Source: Bacillus sp. OV322
Lineage (GTDB): Bacteria > Bacillota > Bacilli > Bacillales > DSM-1321
Length of the DNA: 64,000 nucleotides
Reading direction: 5' to 3'
Assembly (NCBI RefSeq): GCF_900112495.1
Contig: NZ_FOMA01000002.1
Coordinates: forward strand, 372,001 to 436,000
Under the pieces are notes generated by a model. That model was not told the origin of the DNA. It searched no databases and worked only from the letters and a program-made list of their open reading frames with translations. The translations under genes and the position numbers were made by a program. Of this stretch, positions 26,681-34,382 are shown one piece after another. Numbering within the stretch: position 1 is the first letter of the stretch; each line of letters starts with the position of its first letter.

Positions 26681-27734
26681 ATGAAAGATATTAAAGTAGG
26701 TGAAATGATAATTGGCGCTTCACATCGTCCATTTATTATTGCTGAAATGTCAGGAAATCACAACCAGTCATTAGAACGTGCGCTTGATATTGTCGACGCT
26801 GCTGCAAAAGCGGGAGCCCATGGCCTGAAAATTTAAACCTATACAGCAGACACGATGACGTTAAATGTTGAAAATCAAGATTTTGTAATAAGTGATGAAG
26901 AGAGTTTGTGGAAAGGTAATTCTTTATATCAATTTATATCAGCAAGCTTATACTCCGTGGGAGTGGCATAAACCAATATTTGACCGAGCCCGTGGACATG
27001 GAATGGTACCATTCAGTACCCCATTCGATAAAACTGCAGTGGGCTTTTTGGAAGAGTTGGATGTTCCACTTTATAAAATTGCTTCATTTGAAAACACCGA
27101 TATTCCGTTAATAAAAAAGGTAGCTAGTACTGGGAAACCGATGATTGTTTCTACGGGAATGGCAACAGTTGCAGAACTGGATGAACTTGTACGAACAGTA
27201 AGAGAATCAGGTTGTAGTGAATTGATATTATTAAAATGCACAAGTACTTATCCAGCATCACCTGAGAATACAAATATTTTAACGATTCCACATATGCGTA
27301 AATTATTTGACGTACAAGTGGGGTTATCGGATCATACAATGGGTACTGGCGTTGCAGTGGCAAGTGTTGCATTAGGAGCAACGGTTATTGAAAAACATTT
27401 CACTCTCTCACGTTCAGATGGGGGTGTGGATTCTGCGTTTTCGATGGAACCTGGAGAAATGAAATCCCTTGTGTTAGATTCTGAAAGAGCATGGCAGTCA
27501 TTAGGGAAGGTGACATATGGTCCTACAGAAAAAGAAAAAGCTTCTCTGAAGTTCAGGCGTTCGATTTATGTAGCGAAAGATATTAAGGCAGGAGAAATGT
27601 TTACTGAAGGTAATATTAAAGTAATTCGTCCAGGATATGGGCTAGCTCCTAGGTATTATGAGCAAGCGTTAAAAACTGTAGCAAAGAAGGATCTTAAGGC
27701 AGGTGAGCCACTTTCTTTTGATAAATTATTTTAA
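26681..27734 (+). pseudogene. pseI: Broken pseI (pseudaminic acid synthase)
   Basis: The sequence follows PseI/NeuB from MKDIKVGEMIIGASHRPFIIAEMSGNHNQS to the C-terminal SAF (antifreeze-like) domain ending GEPLSFDKLF. PseI condenses a 6-deoxy-AltdiNAc sugar with phosphoenolpyruvate. Two lesions break it: codon 52 is TAA (26834-26836) where the expected GLKIQTYTADT calls for CAA, and about 95 bases later an extra base near 26930 shifts the frame before LYQQAYTPWEW. The downstream frame is intact to 27734 and keeps MIVSTGMATVAEL and VGLSDHTMG. Translation from an internal start would lack the active-site N-terminus. Confidence 0.88.
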
Positions 27735-27756
27735 TTAAATAATTTATCAAAAGAAA
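27712..27756. repeat. Perfect inverted repeat across the pseI stop codon
   Basis: The 20-base arm at 27712-27731, spelling the last codons of pseI, is repeated in inverted orientation at 27737-27756 with a five-base loop TAATT. There is no T run after it, so it is not a classical terminator. Confidence 0.9.
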
Positions 27757-27787
27757 AGGGTAAGTCTGCAATTCAAATAAGAACGTG

Positions 27788-27850
27788 AAAACGACTATAT
27801 ATGCTAGTCGTTTTAATTTTGTGATTTAACATCATAGTTAAATCACAAAA
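27788..27850. terminator. Two adjacent hairpins before flaG
   Basis: AAAACGACTA/TAGTCGTTTT (27788-27797 and 27805-27814, then AATTTT) looks like a terminator. It is followed at once by a 14-base perfect stem TTTTGTGATTTAAC/GTTAAATCACAAAA (27817-27830, 27837-27850). Together they would isolate the flaG transcript from the pse remnants. Confidence 0.7.
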
Positions 27851-27926
27851 TTATACTAAGCTTTTTAAATGAAAAATAAAAAAAATGTATATTCATATGT
27901 TGATGATTCCTTTTTGATATTCAGTC

Positions 27927-27953
27927 TAAAATTCACAAGAAATAGGCCGATAT
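27927..27953 (+). promoter_or_regulatory. SigD promoter of flaG-fliD-fliS-fliT
   Basis: CTAAA with TAAA at 27927-27930, a 15-base spacer, then GCCGATAT (27946-27953): a perfect SigD match. It lies 42 bases before flaG. Confidence 0.93.
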
Positions 27954-27995
27954 ATAAAGTATTGTTATCTAAATTGTTTATTTGGAGGAAAAAGG

Positions 27996-28361
27996 ATGCT
28001 TGATCGTCTTTCGGTAAATAACCTATCCTCTCACCTAAGAAATACTAACGCAGAAGGAATCTCAAATAATAATCAAAAGGAAAATGACGCTGTTGTCAGT
28101 CCTGAAATAAATCAGGATCAGGCCGATAGTCCAGTTAAGAAGGAAAAGGTTGAAGAAGTAGTAGATAGTTTGAATCAGTTTCTCGAGCCTACACATACTT
28201 CGTTAAAGTTTAAACTTCATGAAAAACTGAATGAATATTATGTGACTGTTATAGACGATAAAACGCAAGAAACAATCCGCGAAATTCCTTCTAAGAAGCT
28301 GCTCGATTTTTATGCGGCGATGACGGGTTTCGTTGGGATTATGGTAGATAAAAAGATATAG
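27996..28361 (+). CDS. flaG: Flagellar protein FlaG
   Basis: A 121-residue FlaG-family protein. After a disordered polar N-terminus comes the conserved C-terminal domain VDSLNQFLEPTHTSLKFKLHEKLNEYYVTVIDDKTQETIREIPSKKLLDFYAAM. FlaG affects filament length or assembly in some bacteria, but the mechanism is unclear. GGAGG precedes the ATG. It leads the SigD operon that also carries the filament cap and its chaperones. Confidence 0.92.
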   Translation: MLDRLSVNNLSSHLRNTNAEGISNNNQKENDAVVSPEINQDQADSPVKKEKVEEVVDSLNQFLEPTHTSLKFKLHEKLNEYYVTVIDDKTQETIREIPSKKLLDFYAAMTGFVGIMVDKKI

Positions 28362-28374
28362 GCGGTGAAGGTTT

Positions 28375-29868
28375 TTGGTACGTATAAGCGGGTTGGCGAG
28401 CGGGATGGATATTGATTCGATGGTAAAGCAGCTTATGACTGCTGAGCGTATGCCTCTTGATAAATTAAATCAAAAGAAACAGACCATGGAATGGCAGCGC
28501 GATGATTACCGGGATATGAATAGTACTCTATTGGATTTGGATACAACCATTTTTAATGGAGTAGGAAAACAATCATCGTTCATTAAAAAGAATGTAACGA
28601 TTTCCGATTCTAATATGATTTCTGTAAGGAATGTTAATTCTACCAGTGACTTTTCTGGAAGGATAGAAGTGAAGGAGCTGGCGTCACCTGCCTCTATCAC
28701 CAGCAAAACTGCAACAAACGTCACAGATTCTACAGCAAAGCTTACAGTCTTAGCAGGCAAAACCATTACCGTCCAAGCAATTACAAAAGACGGTACATTA
28801 GAAGATAAGCCTTTTTCATATACGATTAAAGCAGATGATACATTAGACAGTGTTATTTCACAAATTAATTCAAACTCAGGTGTAACAGCCTTTTTTGACC
28901 AAAATACGAAACAAGTTTCTTTTACTGCAAAAAATACGGGACAAACTTCTGGCGGCAAGGAAATTATTTTTACCGGAGATGAATTTTTTAAAAATACATT
29001 AAACGTTGATCTTGATAATGCAACTAGTACTTTGGGGAATTCAGTACAAGGAAAAAATGCTACCATTGTTTATAATGGGCTGCAAACCACCCGCTCCTCC
29101 AACACCTTCCAAATCAATGGTGTGGAAATTACATTGAAGCAAAAAACAGCTGTGAATACCCCGGTGACTTTCTCATCGGCACCGGACACAGATGCAATCC
29201 TTGATACGATTACAAAGTTTGTCACCAAATATAATGACACAATCAAAAAGATTAAAGACAAAACAGATGAGCCCAAGTACCGGGATTATTTGCCACTGAC
29301 CCAGGAGCAAAGGACGTCTATGAAGGATGATGAAATCAAGCTTTGGGAAGATAAGGCGAAGAGCGGTACCTTGAGAAATAATTCTGTGCTGAGCAGTTCT
29401 CTTACGAAGATGCGGTCTTCACTTTATACTAGTGTGCCTGGTACTCAAACATTCAGCCAGCTAAGTGCGATCGGCATTACAACTACAAGCAATTATTTAG
29501 ACGGCGGCAAGCTCACCATTGATGAAGATAAGCTTCGTGCTGCGATAGCGAAAGACCCTAATGCTATTTATAATTTGTTCAATAAAGACGGTGCCACCTC
29601 TGCGGATAAGGGCCTTGCCCGCCGCTTAAGAGATGATATCAAAGGGACAATGACCGATATTGAAAGCAAAGCAGGAAAAACATCTTCGGTTAATAATACT
29701 TTTACAATCGGCAAGCTCTTAAACTCAATCGGCACTCAAATTACAAGCTTTCAAGATAAGCTGACTAGTACGGAAACCCGCTATTATAATCAATTCAATG
29801 CCATGGAACAAGCCATTCAAAAGGCTAACTCACAAAGCGGCTATTTAACACAAATGTTAAGCAAATGA
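28375..29868 (+). CDS. fliD: Flagellar filament cap protein FliD (HAP2)
   Basis: A 497-residue FliD that caps the growing filament and inserts flagellin. It has the N-terminal VRISGLASGMDIDSMVKQLMTAERMPLDKL and the C-terminal coiled coil LTSTETRYYNQFNAMEQAIQKANSQSGYLTQML. Length matches B. subtilis FliD (498). The start is TTG at 28375, with GGCGGTGAAGG upstream; no better in-frame start preserves the conserved N-terminus. Confidence 0.96.
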   Translation: MVRISGLASGMDIDSMVKQLMTAERMPLDKLNQKKQTMEWQRDDYRDMNSTLLDLDTTIFNGVGKQSSFIKKNVTISDSNMISVRNVNSTSDFSGRIEVKELASPASITSKTATNVTDSTAKLTVLAGKTITVQAITKDGTLEDKPFSYTIKADDTLDSVISQINSNSGVTAFFDQNTKQVSFTAKNTGQTSGGKEIIFTGDEFFKNTLNVDLDNATSTLGNSVQGKNATIVYNGLQTTRSSNTFQINGVEITLKQKTAVNTPVTFSSAPDTDAILDTITKFVTKYNDTIKKIKDKTDEPKYRDYLPLTQEQRTSMKDDEIKLWEDKAKSGTLRNNSVLSSSLTKMRSSLYTSVPGTQTFSQLSAIGITTTSNYLDGGKLTIDEDKLRAAIAKDPNAIYNLFNKDGATSADKGLARRLRDDIKGTMTDIESKAGKTSSVNNTFTIGKLLNSIGTQITSFQDKLTSTETRYYNQFNAMEQAIQKANSQSGYLTQMLSK

Positions 29869-29888
29869 TTTTTCTAAAGGAAGTGTAA

Positions 29889-30293
29889 ATGATGGCTCTT
29901 GGTAATCCTTATCAGGCGTATCAGCAGAACTCGGTAACAACGGCATCACCTGGAGATTTAACTCTTATGCTTTATAACGGCTGTCTGAAATTTATCACAT
30001 TAGCCAAAAAAGCAATCGAGGAAAATAATATTCAGGAGAAAAATACGAATTTAATCAAAGCGCAAAAAATCATTCAGGAACTAATGGTCACTCTCAATAT
30101 GGACGTTGATGTATCCAAGGATTTGATGTCTCTATATGATTACTTGAACCGCCGTTTGATTGAGGCTAATCTAAAAAGTGATTTAGCCATCCTCCAGGAA
30201 GTGGAAGGCTTTGTGACAGATTTCCGCAATACGTGGAAGGAAGTTGTTCAGCTTAACCGCCAAAAACAATTTACTCAAAACGGACAAGCCTAA
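29889..30293 (+). CDS. fliS: Flagellin export chaperone FliS
   Basis: A 134-residue four-helix FliS that binds the flagellin C-terminus and keeps it unfolded for export. Typical motifs are NPYQAYQQNSVTTASPGDLTLMLYNGCLKFI and the LNMDVDVSKDLMSLYDYLNRRLIEANLK block. AAAGGAAGTG precedes adjacent ATG codons at 29889 and 29892; either could start it. Its stop overlaps fliT by one base. Confidence 0.96.
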   Translation: MMALGNPYQAYQQNSVTTASPGDLTLMLYNGCLKFITLAKKAIEENNIQEKNTNLIKAQKIIQELMVTLNMDVDVSKDLMSLYDYLNRRLIEANLKSDLAILQEVEGFVTDFRNTWKEVVQLNRQKQFTQNGQA

Positions 30294-30640
30294 TGGAGGC
30301 ATTGTTTGCATATCACACTCTTTCACTTAAATTAATTGGTCTGTTAGAAGAGGCTCCAGCACACGAGCGGGATGAAAAAATTGCCGGGATACAGGAGCTG
30401 CTGAATCAGCGGGATGAAGTGATGAAGCATATTTCTCCGCCGTTCTCTTCTGCTGACCAAGAACTGGGAAGAAAGCTGAAGGTGCTTGATGCCAGGGTGA
30501 TTCAGCTGCTGAATGAGCAAAAAGCAATTATTCAGAAAGACCTCAAGCAGCTTAGCGCTAAAAAAGAATCTTCCCGTAAATATGTGAACCCCTATCAATC
30601 TCTTGCAACAGACGGGATGTTCTACGATAAAAGAAAATAA
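30293..30640 (+). CDS. fliT: Flagellar chaperone FliT
   Basis: A 115-residue helical protein in the FliT position, translationally coupled to fliS. FliT acts as export chaperone for the cap protein FliD. Sequence similarity in this family is weak; what is visible is a run of amphipathic helices (ELLNQRDEVMKHISPPF, GRKLKVLDARVIQLLNEQKAIIQKDLKQL) and a polar tail YVNPYQSLATDGMFYDKRK, similar in form to the FlgN tail. A terminator follows. Confidence 0.88.
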   Translation: MEALFAYHTLSLKLIGLLEEAPAHERDEKIAGIQELLNQRDEVMKHISPPFSSADQELGRKLKVLDARVIQLLNEQKAIIQKDLKQLSAKKESSRKYVNPYQSLATDGMFYDKRK

Positions 30641-30646
30641 TCTTTC

Positions 30647-30677
30647 AAACCGCTTTAGACAAGCGGTTTTTATTTTT
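30647..30677 (+). terminator. Terminator after fliT
   Basis: AAACCGCTT and AAGCGGTTT pair around TAGAC, followed by TTATTTTT. Confidence 0.92.
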
Positions 30678-30725
30678 GGGTTCCTTTAGCAATTACGGCA
30701 AAAATTCGACAATTTTTTATTATGC

Positions 30726-30761
30726 GTTTGTGAAGGAATTGTAAAGGGTATTGAAGAATAT
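30726..30761 (+). promoter_or_regulatory. Overlapping SigB and SigH promoters of hpf
   Basis: SigB: GTTTGT (30726-30731), 14 bases, GGGTAT (30746-30751). SigH: GAAGGAATT (30732-30740), 12 bases, GAAGAATAT (30753-30761), an exact fit to RnAGGAwww-N11/12-RnnGAATww. The B. subtilis orthologue yvyD is known to use both sigma factors. A Spo0A-box-like TTCGACA (30705-30711) lies just upstream. Confidence 0.82.
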
Positions 30762-30801
30762 AACAATTATAGCTTTATTTTTTTGAAGGAGGACTCGTTT
30801 T

Positions 30802-31365
30802 ATGAATTATAACGTTCGCGGTGAAAACATTGAGGTAACTCCAGCAATTAGAGAGTACATTGAAAAGAAAGTCGGGAAATTGGAGAGATATTTTAATGAC
30901 GCTCCGAATTCCAATGTTCTTGTGAACTTAAAGGTGAACAATACCAATTCCTCAAAGGTGGAAGTGACCATCCCAATGCCGAATCTGGTATTGCGGGCAG
31001 AGGAAGAAAATCCCGATATGTATGCAGCTATTGATTTGATCAATGATAAACTTGAACGTCAAATTCGTAAACATAAAACGAAAGTGAACCGCAAATTCCG
31101 CGGTCCAGGCGGTGCGACACAGGAAATGTTCGCTACTACTCTGGAGGAAGCGGAAGCAGTCCCTGCTGTTGAAGAAGATGAAAGCGATCTTGAAGTTGTC
31201 CGCAACAAGCGCTTTGATTTAAAGCCAATGGACAGCGAGGAAGCAATTCTTCAGATGAATATGCTCGGTCATAATTTCTTCGTTTATACAAACGCAGAAA
31301 CAAATACAACCAATGTGGTGTACCGCCGCAAAGATGGCCGCTACGGACTGATTGAGCCAAGCTGA
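30802..31365 (+). CDS. hpf: Ribosome hibernation promoting factor HPF (long form)
   Basis: A 187-residue long-form HPF. The N-terminal YfiA-type domain (MNYNVRGENIEVTPAIREYIEKKVGKLERYF) binds the decoding site of the 30S subunit. A charged linker leads to the C-terminal dimerisation domain VRNKRFDLKPMDSEEAILQMNMLGHNFFVYTN...VVYRRKDGRYGLIEP, which joins two 70S ribosomes into inactive 100S particles. GAAGGAGG precedes the ATG. Stress and stationary-phase control is indicated by the SigB/SigH promoters. The terminator follows at once. Confidence 0.97.
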   Translation: MNYNVRGENIEVTPAIREYIEKKVGKLERYFNDAPNSNVLVNLKVNNTNSSKVEVTIPMPNLVLRAEEENPDMYAAIDLINDKLERQIRKHKTKVNRKFRGPGGATQEMFATTLEEAEAVPAVEEDESDLEVVRNKRFDLKPMDSEEAILQMNMLGHNFFVYTNAETNTTNVVYRRKDGRYGLIEPS

Positions 31366-31384
31366 TAAATAAAAATAAGATACC

Positions 31385-31416
31385 AGAAGCCCTGCACACT
31401 GCTGCAGGGCTTCTTT
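31385..31416 (+). terminator. Terminator after hpf
   Basis: AGAAGCCCTGCA and TGCAGGGCTTCT pair perfectly, followed by TT. Confidence 0.92.
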
Positions 31417-31442
31417 ATGTTTGTTGTTATGTACCTGGAATC

Positions 31443-31561
31443 TGAGTACCGTTTGGCTTGAATCTCTGGGAATCTGGCTCGAATGGGACTTGATTTCGCT
31501 CGAATGGAAGAGGATTTGGCTCTAATCAAGGCGTAATTGAATCGATTATCCATTTAAATGG
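31443..31561 (+). repeat. Four-unit 21-bp repeat element, copy D
   Basis: Units at 31443-31463, 31464-31484, 31485-31505 and 31506-31526, then the conserved tail to about 31561. On the minus strand this copy happens to be open for about 35 codons (IRAKSSS-type heptads), but other copies are closed by stops. Beyond it, 31562-31760 is AT-rich leader. Confidence 0.88.
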
Positions 31562-31762
31562 AAATTTTTAAGGCAGTTTCGTTTAGAAAATGTAAATAAA
31601 CATACTTTTTTTGAGTTAGAGATTCTAAACAGGGGAAAAAGTGGCCATTTTCGTATTCTTCTCCGCTCATTATTTCAATTTCGCACATATAAAATTCACA
31701 ATAAAGAACAAAAAGAAATAATAAATAAATATATCTGAGGAATTTTCTCTTTTAAAACTGGT

Positions 31763-31807
31763 TTGTTTGTAATATACTCAACATATAATATATTCTTTAT
31801 AAAGAAC
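31763..31807 (+). promoter_or_regulatory. Promoter with SinR-type operator upstream of the first matrix cluster
   Basis: TTGTTT or TTGTAA hexamers (31763-31772) precede TATAAT (31784-31789), with spacing somewhat short. Directly over the likely start point is the perfect palindrome TTCTTTATAAAGAA (31793-31806) followed by CGAAAAT. The same GTTCTTT-type half-sites with trailing CGAAAAT recur before sipW2 at 38.2 kb, which supports shared control by SinR. Confidence 0.6.
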
Positions 31808-31846
31808 GAAAATAGTGCGATATTAAGAATGAATGGCGGTGGAATA

Positions 31847-32920
31847 TTGGTTCTATCCCGAGTGAAGACGCATCAGAAACTGAGGAATAAGAAGAAAAAG
31901 CGGTACAGGGTTTATGCAGGCACGGTTTTGCTGGCGGCGATGATTCCCTATATGTCTGTCCCGACATATGCTTTGCTGACAGATCAAGTCCAGGAAACGG
32001 GACAGGGAGTGCAGGCTGCTTTTGTTTTTCCGGTATCAATCAAGGAACTGGCGGAAAAGGCCGCGGAGCTTAAGGAGAAAATGGATACATACGCTGCAGA
32101 GGCAGAGAGCACTGCCGGAACGATTTCATCCTCGGAGACGGCAGAAGGAGCAAACTCTCTTGTTGATTCAGTAGCTGCCAAGAACACAGCAGCAGAGAAA
32201 ACCAAAAAAGAGCTGGAAAAAGTGGTAAAGCAGCTGCAGGATTATTATGACCGGGCTCAAAAGGAAAAGGATGAAAGCAAGGCGATATTTGATCAAGTAA
32301 AAAGCAGTGATCGTCTGACAGGAGAAATTCTTAAACAGGTTCAGTCGTTACTTGGTGACGCTGCTTCCCGGAAAAATTACGGTGATGAATCTGTTGCAGT
32401 GGATTCAGATTTGCTTGAGAAAATCGGAAATAAAGTGAAATTCTATGATCGTGTTTACAACTATGTAGAATCAGGCTTCAAAAAGGCAGATAAAGAAAAC
32501 ACGGATGCCGAGGAAACACTTGCACGCATGGATTCGATATTATCGAGTGCACAAGCTGCCGCAGCTGGTGTAGAGGAACGGATTAAGGAAGAAGAAAGAA
32601 AGAAAAAAGAAGAGGAAGAAGTAAAAAAACAGGCTGAAGAAGCGAAGAAGCAAGAAGAAGCCAAGCAAAAAGAAGAAAATCCTCCAAAAGGAGAGAAAAT
32701 TGACAAGCCTGAGAGCGGCGGCAATGGGCAAGGAGCTAAACAGGGAAATGACAATGGCGGGCAGGATGCATTAAAAGGACCGGCTGGAAGCGGTGATACC
32801 AGCAAAGGAAATCCTGATCCAGGAAAAGAAGATGATTCTGCAAAAGGAACCTCAGAAACTTCTCCTGCGCAGCCAGGAAATGATGATTCAGCGGCTGGCA
32901 CTGATAATAGTGCTCCTTAA
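31847..32920 (+). CDS. Secreted coiled-coil protein in the TapA position of a matrix operon
   Basis: About 357 residues. A basic start (SRVKTHQKLRNKKKKRYRV) and hydrophobic segment end in PTYALLTDQ, which resembles SipW-type signal peptides (TYAFFSD). Two long coiled-coil stretches follow (about 65-150 and 220-275, the latter almost all K/E/Q), then a Gly/Pro/Asp/Ser-rich low-complexity tail (about 280-357). It has no clear homology to TapA but holds the same place upstream of sipW and a TasA-family gene, and its acidic/lysine tail is TapA-like. TTG at 31847 follows GGCGGTGG; an ATG at 31829 lacks a site. A role in fibre anchoring or assembly is inference. Confidence 0.65.
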   Translation: MVLSRVKTHQKLRNKKKKRYRVYAGTVLLAAMIPYMSVPTYALLTDQVQETGQGVQAAFVFPVSIKELAEKAAELKEKMDTYAAEAESTAGTISSSETAEGANSLVDSVAAKNTAAEKTKKELEKVVKQLQDYYDRAQKEKDESKAIFDQVKSSDRLTGEILKQVQSLLGDAASRKNYGDESVAVDSDLLEKIGNKVKFYDRVYNYVESGFKKADKENTDAEETLARMDSILSSAQAAAAGVEERIKEEERKKKEEEEVKKQAEEAKKQEEAKQKEENPPKGEKIDKPESGGNGQGAKQGNDNGGQDALKGPAGSGDTSKGNPDPGKEDDSAKGTSETSPAQPGNDDSAAGTDNSAP

Positions 32921-32940
32921 AAGCAGCAGGGAGTGGAATC

Positions 32941-33492
32941 GTGAAAAAAATAATCGGAAACACATTGACTGTTTTATTAGCAGGGGTACTGATTGTCCTT
33001 GGGTATACAGCTGTTTCTTCAAAAATTACAGGCAAGGCCCCGAGCTTATTCGGATACGAAATGCTCACCGTTCTTTCAGGTTCCATGGAGCCTGTATTAA
33101 AGACGGGATCTGTGATTGCTGTAAAGTCGCTTGAGAATACAGAAGCGCTTAAAGTGAAGGATGTAATTACCTATCGTGCTGTGGATCAGCCGGATATGCT
33201 CATTACCCATCGAATTAAAAGGATCATCTCTGAAAATGGCAAAAGAGTTTTTATCACTAAAGGGGACAGCAACAATATAGAGGATACCATTCCTGTTCCT
33301 GAAGATCATGTTCTGTTTCAGTACAAAGGGCTGATGATTCCCTACGTTGGAGAAGCGTTGGCTTTTTCAAAAACGAAAACAGGGATTTTATTTTTATTAA
33401 TCATACCGGGAATATTCATATTTTTGTGGCAGTTCCTGAAAATATGGAATGATGATCATGCAAGCGGTAAACGGAAAGAGCAGATTTCCTGA
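32941..33492 (+). CDS. sipW: SipW-type signal peptidase I (first copy)
   Basis: A 183-residue ER/archaeal-type signal peptidase like SipW, with a Ser-His rather than Ser-Lys active site. The N-terminal span is followed by catalytic Ser48 in VLSGSMEPVLKTGSV and His90 in LITHRIKRI, then TKGDSNN and a second membrane span near the C-terminus. SipW cleaves TasA and TapA in B. subtilis. The GTG start has AGGGAGTGG upstream. It lies between its likely substrates at 31847 and 33530. Confidence 0.93.
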   Translation: MKKIIGNTLTVLLAGVLIVLGYTAVSSKITGKAPSLFGYEMLTVLSGSMEPVLKTGSVIAVKSLENTEALKVKDVITYRAVDQPDMLITHRIKRIISENGKRVFITKGDSNNIEDTIPVPEDHVLFQYKGLMIPYVGEALAFSKTKTGILFLLIIPGIFIFLWQFLKIWNDDHASGKRKEQIS

Positions 33493-33529
33493 TTAGGAGT
33501 TTACTACTGCGGAAGAAAGGAAGAATGCT

Positions 33530-34045
33530 ATGGGAAAGAAATCGAAGGCGGGATTATCCATCGGGGCCATTATGCTTGCAGCCGCATTGACGGGGGGCGG
33601 GACATTTGCCTTTTTCTCGGACTCTGTCACGCAGTCCGGCAGCACATTCACTGCTGGCGTAGTGAAAATTGAGGATGTTTCAGAAACAAAGGGCTTTTCT
33701 TCATCACAGTATATTTCCGCTCTTGCACCTGGAGATACTGATACCAACACGGTTACGGTCAAAAACACCGGAAATCTTGATGTTTGGGTCAGAATTAATG
33801 AAGTGGCTTCGAATGCTACTAAAACAGGCGCACTTTTCGGCGGTGAAACACCTGTTGTGATTACCTATGACAGCGGCGCAAAGAAGCTTGCCCCTAATGA
33901 AACGGCCACTTTCAAAGTGACCTATGAATTCCCTTTAAAAGCAGATAAAACCTATCAAGAAGCACAAGGAAAATTTGATGTGGTGTTTGACGCTGTCCAG
34001 TCGCGGAATAACGATGAAGGAAACGGACCTAAAACTTGGAATTGA
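33530..34045 (+). CDS. TasA/CalY family fibre protein (first copy)
   Basis: A 171-residue protein with a SipW-dependent signal peptide: GLSIGAIMLAAALTGGGTFAFFSDS, cleavage expected near FA-FFSD. The mature part is a short Camelysin/TasA-type beta sandwich with FTAGVVKIEDVSE, LAPGDTDTNTVTVKNTGNLDVWVRINE and FKVTYEFPL. Such proteins form extracellular biofilm fibres (TasA, CalY) or act as metalloproteases (camelysin claims). It is shorter than TasA (261). GAAAGGAAGAATGCT precedes the ATG. It ends the first cluster; no terminator is clear before the following repeat. Confidence 0.88.
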   Translation: MGKKSKAGLSIGAIMLAAALTGGGTFAFFSDSVTQSGSTFTAGVVKIEDVSETKGFSSSQYISALAPGDTDTNTVTVKNTGNLDVWVRINEVASNATKTGALFGGETPVVITYDSGAKKLAPNETATFKVTYEFPLKADKTYQEAQGKFDVVFDAVQSRNNDEGNGPKTWN

Positions 34046-34078
34046 ATGGATCTATAATATTAGGCTCAGTTGCCTGGT

Positions 34079-34203
34079 GATTTCCGATCCAGACGCAAGA
34101 CCGCAGGGGCGTTCGCCGAGCCTCCTCGTCGCTATTGCTCCTGCGGGGTCTCGCCTGTAACGCTAATCCCCCAGGAGTCAAGCGTCTTCCGCTCCAATCA
34201 ACA
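34079..34203 (+). repeat. GC-rich dispersed repeat (GATTTCCGCTCC family), diverged copy
   Basis: TGATTTCCGATCCAGACG, GAGCCTCCTCGTCGCT, CTGCGGGGTCTC and CCGCTCCAATCAACAA appear in the same order as in the copies at 46014, 52164 (partial) and, inverted, 61267. It fills most of the gap before the gamma-glutamyltransferase gene. Confidence 0.8.
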
Positions 34204-34382
34204 AGGTGTATAGCAACTATGTTCTTTCACTAAACTAAATTCCTTTTTCTCAAAAAACTGCAGACCTATCTCTGTAGTTTTTTTAATTTTTAAAATTTTT
34301 AGCCTTTTTCTGTGGATTTATTTTACACTTGAGGTAAAGTAGTGTTGTGAACAATTAATTATATTTGAATAGAGGTGCCAGC

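Noticed and set aside
31341..31553. Minus-strand ORF with IRAKSSS heptads
   Set aside because: It is a translation of the 21-bp repeat; other copies are broken by stops, so there is no coding constraint.
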